Source: Micromonospora sp. WMMD882
Lineage (GTDB): Bacteria; Actinomycetota; Actinomycetes; Mycobacteriales; Micromonosporaceae
Direction: 5' to 3'
NCBI RefSeq assembly: GCF_027497255.1
Contig: NZ_CP114903.1
Span: forward strand, 1,116,001-1,180,000
Length of the DNA stretch: 64,000 nucleotides
Shown: one piece after another, positions 1 to 7,602 of the stretch
How positions within the stretch are numbered: the stretch's first letter is position 1
Layout of the letters: each line of letters starts with the position of its first letter
Program-made: the position numbers and the translations under genes
Notes under the pieces: generated by a model
What the model was told of the DNA's origin: nothing
The model's input: the letters and a program-made list of their open reading frames with translations, nothing else
Database searches by the model: none

Positions 1-1
1 C

Positions 2-661
2 GAGCCGTTACCCGTGCCCGACCTCGGTGGCCTGCTCGCCGCCACCACCGTGGACACCCTCTCCGAGGCCAACCGGGTGGTCCTGGGTCACCTGCCCGAA
101 CGTGACCCGGCGGCGCTGGCCCGGAGCCTGACGGCCGCCGTCGACCGCTTCCTCGCGCTCAGCCGGCAGGCCGACCCGGAGCGGGTGGTGCCGTGGCTCG
201 GGCAGTCCCTGGTGACCGTCGCCGGGATCCACGCCCACCTCGTCAACGAGCTGCTCGTCCACGGCTGGGACGTGGCCCGGGCGCTCGGCCGGCCCTGGCG
301 GTTGCCCGACGAGGAGGCGGCGCTGTTCCTGGAGCTGTTCCTGCTGGGAATGTTCCGCCGCGACCACGGCGTGCTGTTGGAGACCGGGGCCCGCACGTCG
401 TCCCGGCCGATCACCGTCGAGTTCCGCTCGGCGCACACCACCGCGGTCCGGCTGGTGCTGACCGGCCGGCGGGTCCGGGTCGCCGTCGACGACCCCCCGG
501 TGGACGCGCGGGTGACGTTCCGACCCGCCGGGCTCAACCTGATGCTGTTCGGCCGGGTCGGGCTGCTGCGGTCGCTGCTGCGGCGGGACGTCGTCCTCGG
601 CGGGCCCCGGCCCTGGCTGCTGCCCGCCTTCCTGCGCGTCGTCCACCTGCCCCGCAACTGA
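2..661 (+). CDS. MDMPI-like (mycothiol-dependent maleylpyruvate isomerase family) protein, 5' truncated
   Basis: The reading frame is open to the first base of the window, so the N-terminus lies outside it; an internal GTG at 14 is unlikely to be the true start. The visible 219 residues contain the motif HLVNELLVHGWDVARALG. This matches the second metal-ligand helix (HxxxE...HxWD) of the DinB-like, mycothiol-dependent maleylpyruvate isomerase fold common in actinobacteria. The last ~90 residues (from about RPITVEF) look like the SCP2-like domain that often follows it. The first helix, with its GWTVRDVLAH-type motif, is missing, which agrees with truncation. Known members are mycothiol-dependent isomerases or thiol transferases, or are uncharacterised. 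The substrate here is unknown. The gene ends in a tandem repeat and a strong hairpin. Confidence 0.75.
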   Translation, partial: EPLPVPDLGGLLAATTVDTLSEANRVVLGHLPERDPAALARSLTAAVDRFLALSRQADPERVVPWLGQSLVTVAGIHAHLVNELLVHGWDVARALGRPWRLPDEEAALFLELFLLGMFRRDHGVLLETGARTSSRPITVEFRSAHTTAVRLVLTGRRVRVAVDDPPVDARVTFRPAGLNLMLFGRVGLLRSLLRRDVVLGGPRPWLLPAFLRVVHLPRN

Positions 662-701
662 CCGCGCCGCCGGTCCGGAACTGACCGCGCGGCCGGTCCG
701 G
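656..701. repeat. 23-bp tandem repeat across the stop codon
   Basis: Two adjacent 23-bp units (656-678 and 679-701) begin AACTGACCGCGC and end GCCGGTCCGG, differing at one base (C or G). A third, decayed copy of the first half starts near 708 (AATGACCGCGCGG). The first unit contains the TGA stop of the upstream gene, so the array lies in its 3' end just before the hairpin at 718. Confidence 0.7.
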
Positions 702-717
702 GCCGCGAATGACCGCG

Positions 718-757
718 CGGCCCCGGCCCCGGCCGCGACCGGCCGGGACCGGGGCCG
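718..757. terminator. strong bidirectional hairpin between convergent genes
   Basis: Two 18-nt arms (718-735 and 740-757) pair with one mismatch around a 4-nt CGAC loop and are all G/C apart from the mismatch. The hairpin sits between the end of the plus-strand gene (661) and the end of the minus-strand small gene (766), so it can serve both. There is no U-tract, as is usual in actinobacteria. Confidence 0.65.
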
Positions 758-765
758 TCCGCTGC

Positions 766-1008
766 TCAGTCCGACTGCCGGGCGGCCCGTTCCCGGTCGG
801 CGTCCGCGTCGTCCGCCCCGACCGGGACGCCCGCGCCGTCGCGGGTCGCCCCGGACAGGTCGACGTCCGCGCCCCCGGCCCGGGCCGCGTCGGCCGCCGC
901 GTCGTCCGCGCCGACGATCTCACCGCCGCTCTCCCGGCCCTCGTCACCCTCGGTGGGCCAACCGGTCGACGCCAGCCCCAGCGCCGCGTACCTCGGATCG
1001 GTGGTCAT
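766..1008 (-). CDS. small acidic hypothetical protein (80 aa)
   Basis: ATG at 1008 is preceded, 6-8 nt upstream on the minus strand, by a strong AGGAGGAGG ribosome binding site, which fixes this start over the longer open frame from 1134. The 80-aa product begins MTTDPRYAALGLASTGW. It is rich in Asp, Glu, Ala and Gly, has no cysteine, signal or membrane segment, and looks disordered after the first 25 residues. I do not recognise a family. It is transcribed away from the dynamin operon, from the shared ~276-bp spacer 1009-1284. That spacer must hold the promoters of both, but I see no convincing boxes there. Confidence 0.6.
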   Translation of the reverse strand: MTTDPRYAALGLASTGWPTEGDEGRESGGEIVGADDAAADAARAGGADVDLSGATRDGAGVPVGADDADADRERAARQSD

Positions 1009-1284
1009 GTCGTCCTCCTCCTTCGCTGCTACCTCGGAGAACGGCATACCCGGGCGGAGCCGACCCCACACCGGGGACGGTCGGTGACCGTACCCTCCCG
1101 GCCCCGCTACGCAGTTGTACGGGCTGGTCGCCACCGGGGTAGCCGTCCACAGTGGTGGTCAGGACAGCGGCCCGCCACCTCCCCTCGACAGCGCGGTCCC
1201 GGCCGGGCCGGTCCGTCCGCACGACACACCTCACCCAGCGGAAGCCGTGCGCCGACAGCCCACCGGGCGGCAGGGAGTCCCATC

Positions 1285-3921
1285 GTGATCGATACGGAAA
1301 TTCAGCAGCGGATCACCCAGGCCCTCGCCGGACGGCACGGCCAGCAACGGTTCGTCGACGACCTCGCGGCGGCCTGGACCTCCCTGGTCGAGACGTTCGA
1401 CCAACTCGTGGCGGCGGTGGAGAACGGCCGGACGTCGGCCCGCGCGACGAACGCGCCGTACGCCGACCCGGTCGACGACGCCCTCACCGGTCTGCTCGGC
1501 GACCCGACCGCCGCGACCCGGATCGACCGGCTCCGGCAGCGGCTGGCCGACGCCGGCCGGCAGGTCGACGCGGTCCGCGCCCGGGTCCGCCGGGAGACCG
1601 TGAACATCGGCGTCATCGGCGGCACCAAGGTCGGCAAGAGCACCCTGCTGCGGACCATCACCGACCTGCCCGACACCGTGATCCCGACGACCAGGTTCAA
1701 CCCGACCACCGCGGCGACCAGCCGGATCTACCACACCCTGGGCGAGCCCCGGGCGACGCTGGACCTGCACACCTGGGAATCGTTCCGGGACTCGTACCTG
1801 GCCCCGCTGCACGACCTGGCCGGCCTCGACGCCGTGCCGGCGGACCCGGAGGCGTTCCGCCGCTTCCCCTACCCGCAGCCGGGCAGCGAGCAGGCCGGTC
1901 ACGCCCGGGTGGACGACTACCTGCGCAAGCTGCGCGCCGCCCAGGTCTCCTTCGCCAGCTACGCCCACCTGCTGCGCGGACCCCGACGGACGATCACCGT
2001 GGAGTTCGCCCGGTTGCGGCCGTTCGTCGCCTACCCGGACGTCGAGGAGGGCGACCCGGTGGAGGTCCAGCCGTTCCACGCGGTGCGCAGCGTCCGGATC
2101 GACCAGACCTTCCCCGAGTTCGCCGCGGCCAGGCTCGGCCTGATCGACCTGCCCGGCGCGCGCGAGGCGGGACTCGACATCGACCGGCAGTTCCTGAGCC
2201 GGGTCAAGAACGAGATCGACCTGCTGGTGTCGGTCAAGCGCGGGGACACGACGACCGCCACGTACCTCGCCGATGACTCCTACACCCGGTCGTTGGCCGA
2301 CTCGGCCCGCGCCGGCGTGCCGCTGGAGGACTACTACCTGGTGGTGGTCAACCGGGACGCGGAACACGACCCGAACGGGGACTACTTCGCCAACACCGTC
2401 AAGAGCGTCGCCGAGATCTCCCGGGAGCGGAACATCCGGGTGCTGACCGCCGACGTCGTCGACCGCGACGACGTCTTCGCCCACCTGGTGCGACCGGTGC
2501 TGGAGCACCTGTCGGCCCGGCTGGCCGAGATGGACCGGGCCGTCGTGCGGGAGGCCCTCACCCTCGTCACGGCCGTCGCCGGTGAGATCGCCGGGTACGC
2601 CGACGAGGCGCTGGACCGCTCCCGGGATCTGACCCGGCTGCTGCCCGACCAGGAGAACGAGTTCCGCAACCTGGCCGAGCAGCTCCGCGACGACCTCGCC
2701 AACGACCTCGCGGCGCTGATCGACAGGTACGACGGACGGCTCGCCTCCGGGCAGGCCGACCTCGCCCTGGAGACGGCGATCGACGACGCCGTCGAGCAGG
2801 CCCGCGAGTGGGTGCGTGCCGGCCTCGGCCGGGGGGACCGCAACCGGTGGACGACGGCCGTCCAGGGCCGGTACATCTACGGCTCCCTCGAGGCCACGCA
2901 GGACGAGTACTACCGGGCCAAGACCGAGATCACCGAGATCTTCAGCCGGATCGACGTCTCGCTGGACGAGTCGGTCGAGCGGCTGCTGGAGGACGTCGCG
3001 GAGGTGCTGCGCGGCCGGCTGACGACACACCTGGTGCCGGCCGGACCGCAGGCGCTGACGCAGTTGCGGGACACCGCGGAGAGCCGCCGGGCGTTGATCC
3101 TGCGGGACGCCCTGCGGCAGCTCTGCCAGCTCAAGGTGGACTACGGCAGCGTGGTGCTGCGGGTGACCCAGCCGATCATCCGGGGCATCCACTGGGACCG
3201 GACGCCGGGCGTCCCGGCCCCGGTCACCGGCCCGCCGTCCGGGCGGCCCGGCCCCGGCGCGGCCCCGCTCGCCGCCCCGGCCCCGATGACCGCCCCGGCT
3301 CCGGGGCCAGGGGCGACCCGGCCGCCGGCCGCCCGGGTGGGCCGACCGGCCGCCGCCGGGCAGTGGGTCAGGATGCCCGACGGGTCGCTGGCCCGGAACC
3401 CGGCCGCGACGACGGCCGCCCCGCCGGTCGCCACCTCGGCGTCGACCCCGCCGGCCCCGGCCCCCGCGCCGGCCCCGCCCGTCCCGCCGGCGCGTCCGTC
3501 CCCGGTCGCGCCCGGCGCGGCGGACCCGGCCGGGCCGGTCGGCGGTGGCGTGCAGGCGGCGGCGCGACGGGGCGTGTCCAGCCTGTACGACGAGGTGACC
3601 GCCGTCGTCGACGGGTGCGTGACCGAGCTGGAGGCCGCCCTGCGCGACGAGACCCGGGTTATGGCCCGGACCCTCGCGGCGGCGGCCGACCGGTTCTTCG
3701 ACACCGCCATCCGGACCAATCACACCGAGCGCGACTACGAGTACCTGTGCCGGCCGTACCAGCGGGTGGTCTGGCCGGACCGGTTCGACGGCGGCGTGGC
3801 CCGCCTCGGCGCGGACCTGGCCCGGACGCAGGACCAGGCCCGGTTGACCGCGGCGGCCGTGGAGGCGGTCCGCCGGCTCGCCGGTGGGCCGCACCTGCCG
3901 CCGGTCCCGGAGTCGACGTGA
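1285..3921 (+). CDS. dynamin-like GTPase
   Basis: GTG at 1285, after a CAGGGAG ribosome binding site, begins an 878-aa protein; the upstream in-frame sequence is low-complexity and does not look coding. A P-loop G112-G-T-K-V-G-K-S119, a switch-II DLPG at 288-291 and a VVVNRD stretch in the place of the base-specificity motif mark a dynamin-superfamily GTPase. Helical, charged sequence follows to about residue 640. Next comes a ~115-residue Pro/Ala-rich linker (640-755) and a C-terminal helical segment. No PH domain or transmembrane paddle is evident. Family members remodel or tether membranes. This is the first gene of a tight operon (GTGA overlap with the next gene) of signalling proteins, so a membrane-linked sensor or effector role is plausible but inferred. 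Confidence 0.82.
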   Translation: MIDTEIQQRITQALAGRHGQQRFVDDLAAAWTSLVETFDQLVAAVENGRTSARATNAPYADPVDDALTGLLGDPTAATRIDRLRQRLADAGRQVDAVRARVRRETVNIGVIGGTKVGKSTLLRTITDLPDTVIPTTRFNPTTAATSRIYHTLGEPRATLDLHTWESFRDSYLAPLHDLAGLDAVPADPEAFRRFPYPQPGSEQAGHARVDDYLRKLRAAQVSFASYAHLLRGPRRTITVEFARLRPFVAYPDVEEGDPVEVQPFHAVRSVRIDQTFPEFAAARLGLIDLPGAREAGLDIDRQFLSRVKNEIDLLVSVKRGDTTTATYLADDSYTRSLADSARAGVPLEDYYLVVVNRDAEHDPNGDYFANTVKSVAEISRERNIRVLTADVVDRDDVFAHLVRPVLEHLSARLAEMDRAVVREALTLVTAVAGEIAGYADEALDRSRDLTRLLPDQENEFRNLAEQLRDDLANDLAALIDRYDGRLASGQADLALETAIDDAVEQAREWVRAGLGRGDRNRWTTAVQGRYIYGSLEATQDEYYRAKTEITEIFSRIDVSLDESVERLLEDVAEVLRGRLTTHLVPAGPQALTQLRDTAESRRALILRDALRQLCQLKVDYGSVVLRVTQPIIRGIHWDRTPGVPAPVTGPPSGRPGPGAAPLAAPAPMTAPAPGPGATRPPAARVGRPAAAGQWVRMPDGSLARNPAATTAAPPVATSASTPPAPAPAPAPPVPPARPSPVAPGAADPAGPVGGGVQAAARRGVSSLYDEVTAVVDGCVTELEAALRDETRVMARTLAAAADRFFDTAIRTNHTERDYEYLCRPYQRVVWPDRFDGGVARLGADLARTQDQARLTAAAVEAVRRLAGGPHLPPVPEST

Positions 3922-5495
3922 GCGCCGCGGGCCCGCCCCGGGAGCTGCGCCGGGCCGACCTGGGTGAGCTGGGCGACGAGCTGGGCTCGGGTGGGCAGGC
4001 GGTCGTCCACGACCTGCCCGGGCTGACCCTGCCGGACGCGCCCGGCCGGCTCGTCTACAAGGAGTACCGGCCCGGCCTGGCCCCCCGCGCCCGGGACATG
4101 CACGACCTGATCGCGTTGCGCGCCAACCTCGACGAGCCCGAGCGGCGGCGTCTCGACGCCTGTGCCGCGTGGCCGCTGCGCGTGGTCGGCGACGACCGGG
4201 GGATCCGGGGCGTCCTGCTGCCCCGGATCCCGGACTCCTTCTTCCAGCCGGTCACCCTGCCCAGCGGCCGGCGCAGGGAGATCCCCCGGGAGGCGCAGCA
4301 CCTCTTCGTCGACGCCGACCGCTGCCGCCGGATCGGCATGCCGACGCCCACGCCACGCCAACGGCTGCGGATCTGCCGCGACTTCGCCGCCGCCCTGGCG
4401 TTCCTGCACGGGCCCCCGCTCGACGTGGTGTTCGGTGACCTCAACGCGAAGAACGAGCTGTTCCGGCTCGACGCCGAGCCGACGGTGCTCCTCGTCGACT
4501 GCGACGCGGTACGGGTCCGGGGCAGCGTGACCGGGTCACGTCAGCTCGACGCGCCGGACTGGGCCGCGCCGGAGGCGCCGGACGCGCTCAGTCGACACAC
4601 CGACCTGTACAAGCTCGGGCTGTTCGTGCTGCGCTGCCTGACCCCGGGCACGCAGGCGTCCACCCGCACCGACCCCGCGTACGCGGCCGGGGCGCTCGAC
4701 CCCGGGGGCGTCGCGCTGCTCACCGCCGCCCTGACCGGGCCGCCCGCGAAGCGGCCCACCGCCGAGGAGTGGCTGCGCCACCTGAGTTGGGCCCTCGGCG
4801 AGCCGTTGACGCCACCCACCCTGGACCGGGTGACGCCGGACCGCACCCTGGTCCCGGCCGGCGCGACGGTGACCGTCCGGTGGGTCGCCCACCACGCCGA
4901 CACCGTCGAGGTGGGCGTGCCCGGCGGTGACGCCGTCCGGGTCGACGGGCGGGCCGGCGCCGGCAGCGTACGGCTGCGGCCAACCGGTAGCGGACCGCTG
5001 CGGGTGCTTGCCGGCAACCGCCGTGGCGTCACCGAAGGGTGGACGCCGCCGGTCGCCGTGCTGGACGCCTCCCGGTGGACGGACCTGCCGGTGCCGATGC
5101 CCCACGTGCCGTGGCCCGACGGGTGGTTTCCGGCGCTGCCGGACCTCGGGCCGGCGCTGGCCGGGGCGGGGCCCCGGGTCGACGAGGATCCGCCGCCGTC
5201 GCTGGTGGCCGCGCCGCCCCCGTTGGTCGCGCTCACCGGCACCGACGATCCGCCGCCCGGGTTCCCGACACCCGTACCCGCCCCGGTCCCCCGGTTCGAC
5301 GTCGACGGCGGGCCGGTCGACGTGGTGTCGATCCTCACCGCCGGCCCGGATCTCGACTTCTCCCCGCCCGGGGAAGAGGGTCGGTCCTCCCCGCCCGGCG
5401 GAGCGGCCCGGCTCTTCAGGCGCGGCGGAAGGGGTCGGTTCTCCGGGCGCGGCGGGGTCCGGCTCCTCGGGCGCGGCGGAAGGGGGCGGCGATGA
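3918..5495 (+). CDS. divergent protein kinase-like protein (TerY-P type) with C-terminal extension
   Basis: GTG at 3918 overlaps the preceding TGA (GTGA). The 525-aa product has a Gly-rich loop (ELGSGGQAVV, ~15-24), a VYKEY lysine at K48, a catalytic-loop equivalent GDLNAKN with D174, and VDCD with D196 in the place of DFG. This replacement of HRD by GDLN and DFG by DCD is typical of kinases found with TerY-type vWA and PP2C proteins. After the kinase domain (~1-300) comes a beta-rich segment that may be Ig-like (~300-390), a Pro-rich region, and a basic Arg/Gly tail with repeated GRGG motifs (~490-525), which could contact nucleic acid or membrane. It is a paralogue of the kinase at 9298. 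The true substrate is unknown. Confidence 0.8.
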   Translation: MSAAGPPRELRRADLGELGDELGSGGQAVVHDLPGLTLPDAPGRLVYKEYRPGLAPRARDMHDLIALRANLDEPERRRLDACAAWPLRVVGDDRGIRGVLLPRIPDSFFQPVTLPSGRRREIPREAQHLFVDADRCRRIGMPTPTPRQRLRICRDFAAALAFLHGPPLDVVFGDLNAKNELFRLDAEPTVLLVDCDAVRVRGSVTGSRQLDAPDWAAPEAPDALSRHTDLYKLGLFVLRCLTPGTQASTRTDPAYAAGALDPGGVALLTAALTGPPAKRPTAEEWLRHLSWALGEPLTPPTLDRVTPDRTLVPAGATVTVRWVAHHADTVEVGVPGGDAVRVDGRAGAGSVRLRPTGSGPLRVLAGNRRGVTEGWTPPVAVLDASRWTDLPVPMPHVPWPDGWFPALPDLGPALAGAGPRVDEDPPPSLVAAPPPLVALTGTDDPPPGFPTPVPAPVPRFDVDGGPVDVVSILTAGPDLDFSPPGEEGRSSPPGGAARLFRRGGRGRFSGRGGVRLLGRGGRGRR

Positions 5496-6856
5496 GAGTG
5501 GGGCACCTGCCGGCCTGGCTGGGCGGTGGGCAACGGGACGTCCTCGCCGTGGCGCCCGGCGACGCCACCAGGTACGGCGCGATGGGCGCCGTCCTGATCG
5601 GCACCGCCTCGGTGGCCGCGCTGTCCGCCGCCTTCGCGCTGCACACGGCGGTGCGGCTGCCGATGCCGGCGGCGTTGGCGGTGGGCGTGCTGTGGGGGCT
5701 GCTCGTGCTCAGCCTGGACCGGATGCTGGTGGTGACCATGGCCCGGCAGGCCGGCTTCTGGCGTAACCTCGCCGCCGCCCTGCCCCGGCTGGCGCTGGCC
5801 CTGGTCATCGGCGCGGTCGTCTCGGCGCCCCTGGTGCTGCGGATCTTCGAACCGGAGATCGACAGCGAGCTCCAGGTAATGCACGCCGAGCACGTGATCG
5901 ACAACCAGAGGACGCTCGACGCGCAGTACGCGGACATCCCGGTGACGCAGCAGAAGGTCGCCGAGCTCCAGGCCGTCGTCAACGGCCGCGGCCAGCCCAA
6001 CGTCAGCGACGACCCGGACGTGCGGGCGGCGCGGGCCACGCTCGCGGCGGCCCAGCGGGCGTACGACGACGCCGCCCGCCGGGCCCAGTGTGAGCTGGAC
6101 GGCAGTTGCGGCAGCGGCAGCGCCGGCCGGGGACCGGCCTGGCGGGCGGCGAAGGCCCTGGCCGACCGGGCGTCGGCCCGGCTGACCACGGTCCGGCAGG
6201 AGACGAGCCGGATCGAACAGGCCACCGCCGAGCGGATCGACGGGGACGCCGCGACCGCCCGGGCGGCGGCCGGGCGGGAGCTGGCGACGCTGCTGCCGGG
6301 ACTGACCGCCCGGGTCCAGGAGCGGGACGCCGCCCAGCGGCGGCTCACCGACGTCGAGCAGCGCAACAGCGGTCTGCTGGCCAGACTGGAGGCGCTGGAC
6401 CGGCTCACTGCCGGCCGGCCGACCCTGGCCGTGGCGCACTGGGCGCTGATCGCCCTGTTCGCCAGCGTCGAACTCCTGCCGGTGGTGGCCAAGCTGCTGT
6501 CGGCGGGCGGCCCGCCCAGCCTCTACGAGCAGTTGGTGACCCGACGCGAGCACGACGTGCTCGACGACGAGCAGCTCCGCTCGGACCGGCGACGGCAGAT
6601 CGTCGCCGTCCGCGCCGACGTCCGGACGCGGCTGGAGCAGCACCGCGCCGACCTTCAGGTCTCGGTCGGCCGGGAGGCCAACGCGCGGCTCGCCGCCACG
6701 CAGCAGGAGGTCGCCGACCGGGCCGTCGCGGTGTGGGGGGAGGTGGCGAAGCGGCGTACCGACGAGGAGCTGGCGCGCTGGTACGCCCGGCACCTCGGGA
6801 CCCGACCGGACGTGCCGCCGACCCCGCCCGAGGACCGTAACGGCGGGCAGCCGTAG
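5492..6856 (+). CDS. DUF4407-like membrane protein
   Basis: ATG at 5492 overlaps the upstream stop (ATGA). The 454-aa product has three membrane segments near the N-terminus (about 27-50, 57-80 and 97-119). A long, charged, probably coiled-coil domain (about 125-310) follows, then a fourth membrane segment (~317-338, containing FASVELLPVVAKLL) and a helical cytoplasmic tail. The SLDRM motif after TM2 and the ELLPVVAK signature fit the DUF4407 family, which has no known biochemical role. Its topology suggests a membrane-anchored sensor or scaffold for the kinase, vWA and phosphatase proteins encoded around it. The function is inference from context. Confidence 0.8.
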   Translation: MRVGHLPAWLGGGQRDVLAVAPGDATRYGAMGAVLIGTASVAALSAAFALHTAVRLPMPAALAVGVLWGLLVLSLDRMLVVTMARQAGFWRNLAAALPRLALALVIGAVVSAPLVLRIFEPEIDSELQVMHAEHVIDNQRTLDAQYADIPVTQQKVAELQAVVNGRGQPNVSDDPDVRAARATLAAAQRAYDDAARRAQCELDGSCGSGSAGRGPAWRAAKALADRASARLTTVRQETSRIEQATAERIDGDAATARAAAGRELATLLPGLTARVQERDAAQRRLTDVEQRNSGLLARLEALDRLTAGRPTLAVAHWALIALFASVELLPVVAKLLSAGGPPSLYEQLVTRREHDVLDDEQLRSDRRRQIVAVRADVRTRLEQHRADLQVSVGREANARLAATQQEVADRAVAVWGEVAKRRTDEELARWYARHLGTRPDVPPTPPEDRNGGQP

Positions 6857-6888
6857 CCCGTCACCCCGTCACGAGAGGACGACGACCC

Positions 6889-7602
6889 ATGGACCAGTCC
6901 GGCGCCAAACTCCTACCCTTCTACCTCGTCATCGACGTGTCCTGGTCGATGAGCCTGGCCGGCAAGCTGGACGCCGCCAACGCCATCATGCCGGCCATCG
7001 TCGACGCCCTGGCCCAGCAGCCGATCCTGGTCGACAAGGTGCGGTTCGGCCTGATCGACTTCTCCGACGACGCCCGGGTCCGGCTGCCCCTGTGCGACCT
7101 GCTCGACCCGGACCTGACCCTGCCCGCGCTGTCCGTCCGTGGCGGCACCAGCTTCGCGGCGGCGTTCACCCTGCTGCGCCGGGAGATCGAGGCGAACGTG
7201 GCCCAGCTCAAGGCCGACCAGTACGTGGTGCACCGGCCCGTGGTGTGGTTCATCAGCGATGGCGAGCCCACCGACGACGACCCGGTCTGGCGTGCCGCCT
7301 TCCAGGAGCTGACCTCCTCAAAGGCGTACCCGAACGTCATCCCGTGCGGCGTCGACCAGGCCGACGTGAACGTCATGGGCTCGCTGATCCACCCGTCCAG
7401 CGGGGCGAAGAAGATGGCCCTGTACATGATGGACCCGACCTTCCAGCCGGCGAAGGCGATCACCTCGATGGCCGAGGTGTTGATCTCCAGCATGATCCAG
7501 TCCGGGCACAGTCTGGCCTCCGGCAGCACCGGGGTGGTGTTGCCGCCGAAGACCAACCTGCCGGCCGGCATCACCCAGTACGACCCGGACGACTTCGTCT
7601 GA
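6889..7602 (+). CDS. TerY-like von Willebrand factor A domain protein
   Basis: ATG at 6889 follows GAGAGGACGACGACCC. The 237-aa protein is a single vWA domain with a complete metal-ion-dependent adhesion site: D16-V-S18-W-S20, T87 (RGGTSF) and D124 (ISDGEPTDD). A C-terminal segment ends in DPDDFV. TerY-type vWA proteins are cytosolic and usually lie next to a PP2C phosphatase and a divergent kinase, the TerY-P triad linked to Ter-type stress systems. Here the phosphatase gene starts inside its stop codon (TGATG) and the kinase follows, so the triad is complete. The likely role is Mg-dependent binding of a phospho-regulated partner (family inference). Confidence 0.88.
   Translation: MDQSGAKLLPFYLVIDVSWSMSLAGKLDAANAIMPAIVDALAQQPILVDKVRFGLIDFSDDARVRLPLCDLLDPDLTLPALSVRGGTSFAAAFTLLRREIEANVAQLKADQYVVHRPVVWFISDGEPTDDDPVWRAAFQELTSSKAYPNVIPCGVDQADVNVMGSLIHPSSGAKKMALYMMDPTFQPAKAITSMAEVLISSMIQSGHSLASGSTGVVLPPKTNLPAGITQYDPDDFV

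Noticed and set aside
1231..3894. Long minus-strand open frame (~887 codons) opposite the dynamin gene
   Set aside because: It is the antisense shadow of a high-GC coding frame: no ribosome binding site, Arg/Gly/Val-rich composition without domains, and the plus strand carries a clear GTPase.
4541..6793. Minus-strand frame of ~750 codons opposite the kinase and DUF4407 genes
   Set aside because: Low-complexity Pro/Arg/Gln composition, no motifs and no start signal; the plus-strand genes overlap each other in a proper operon.
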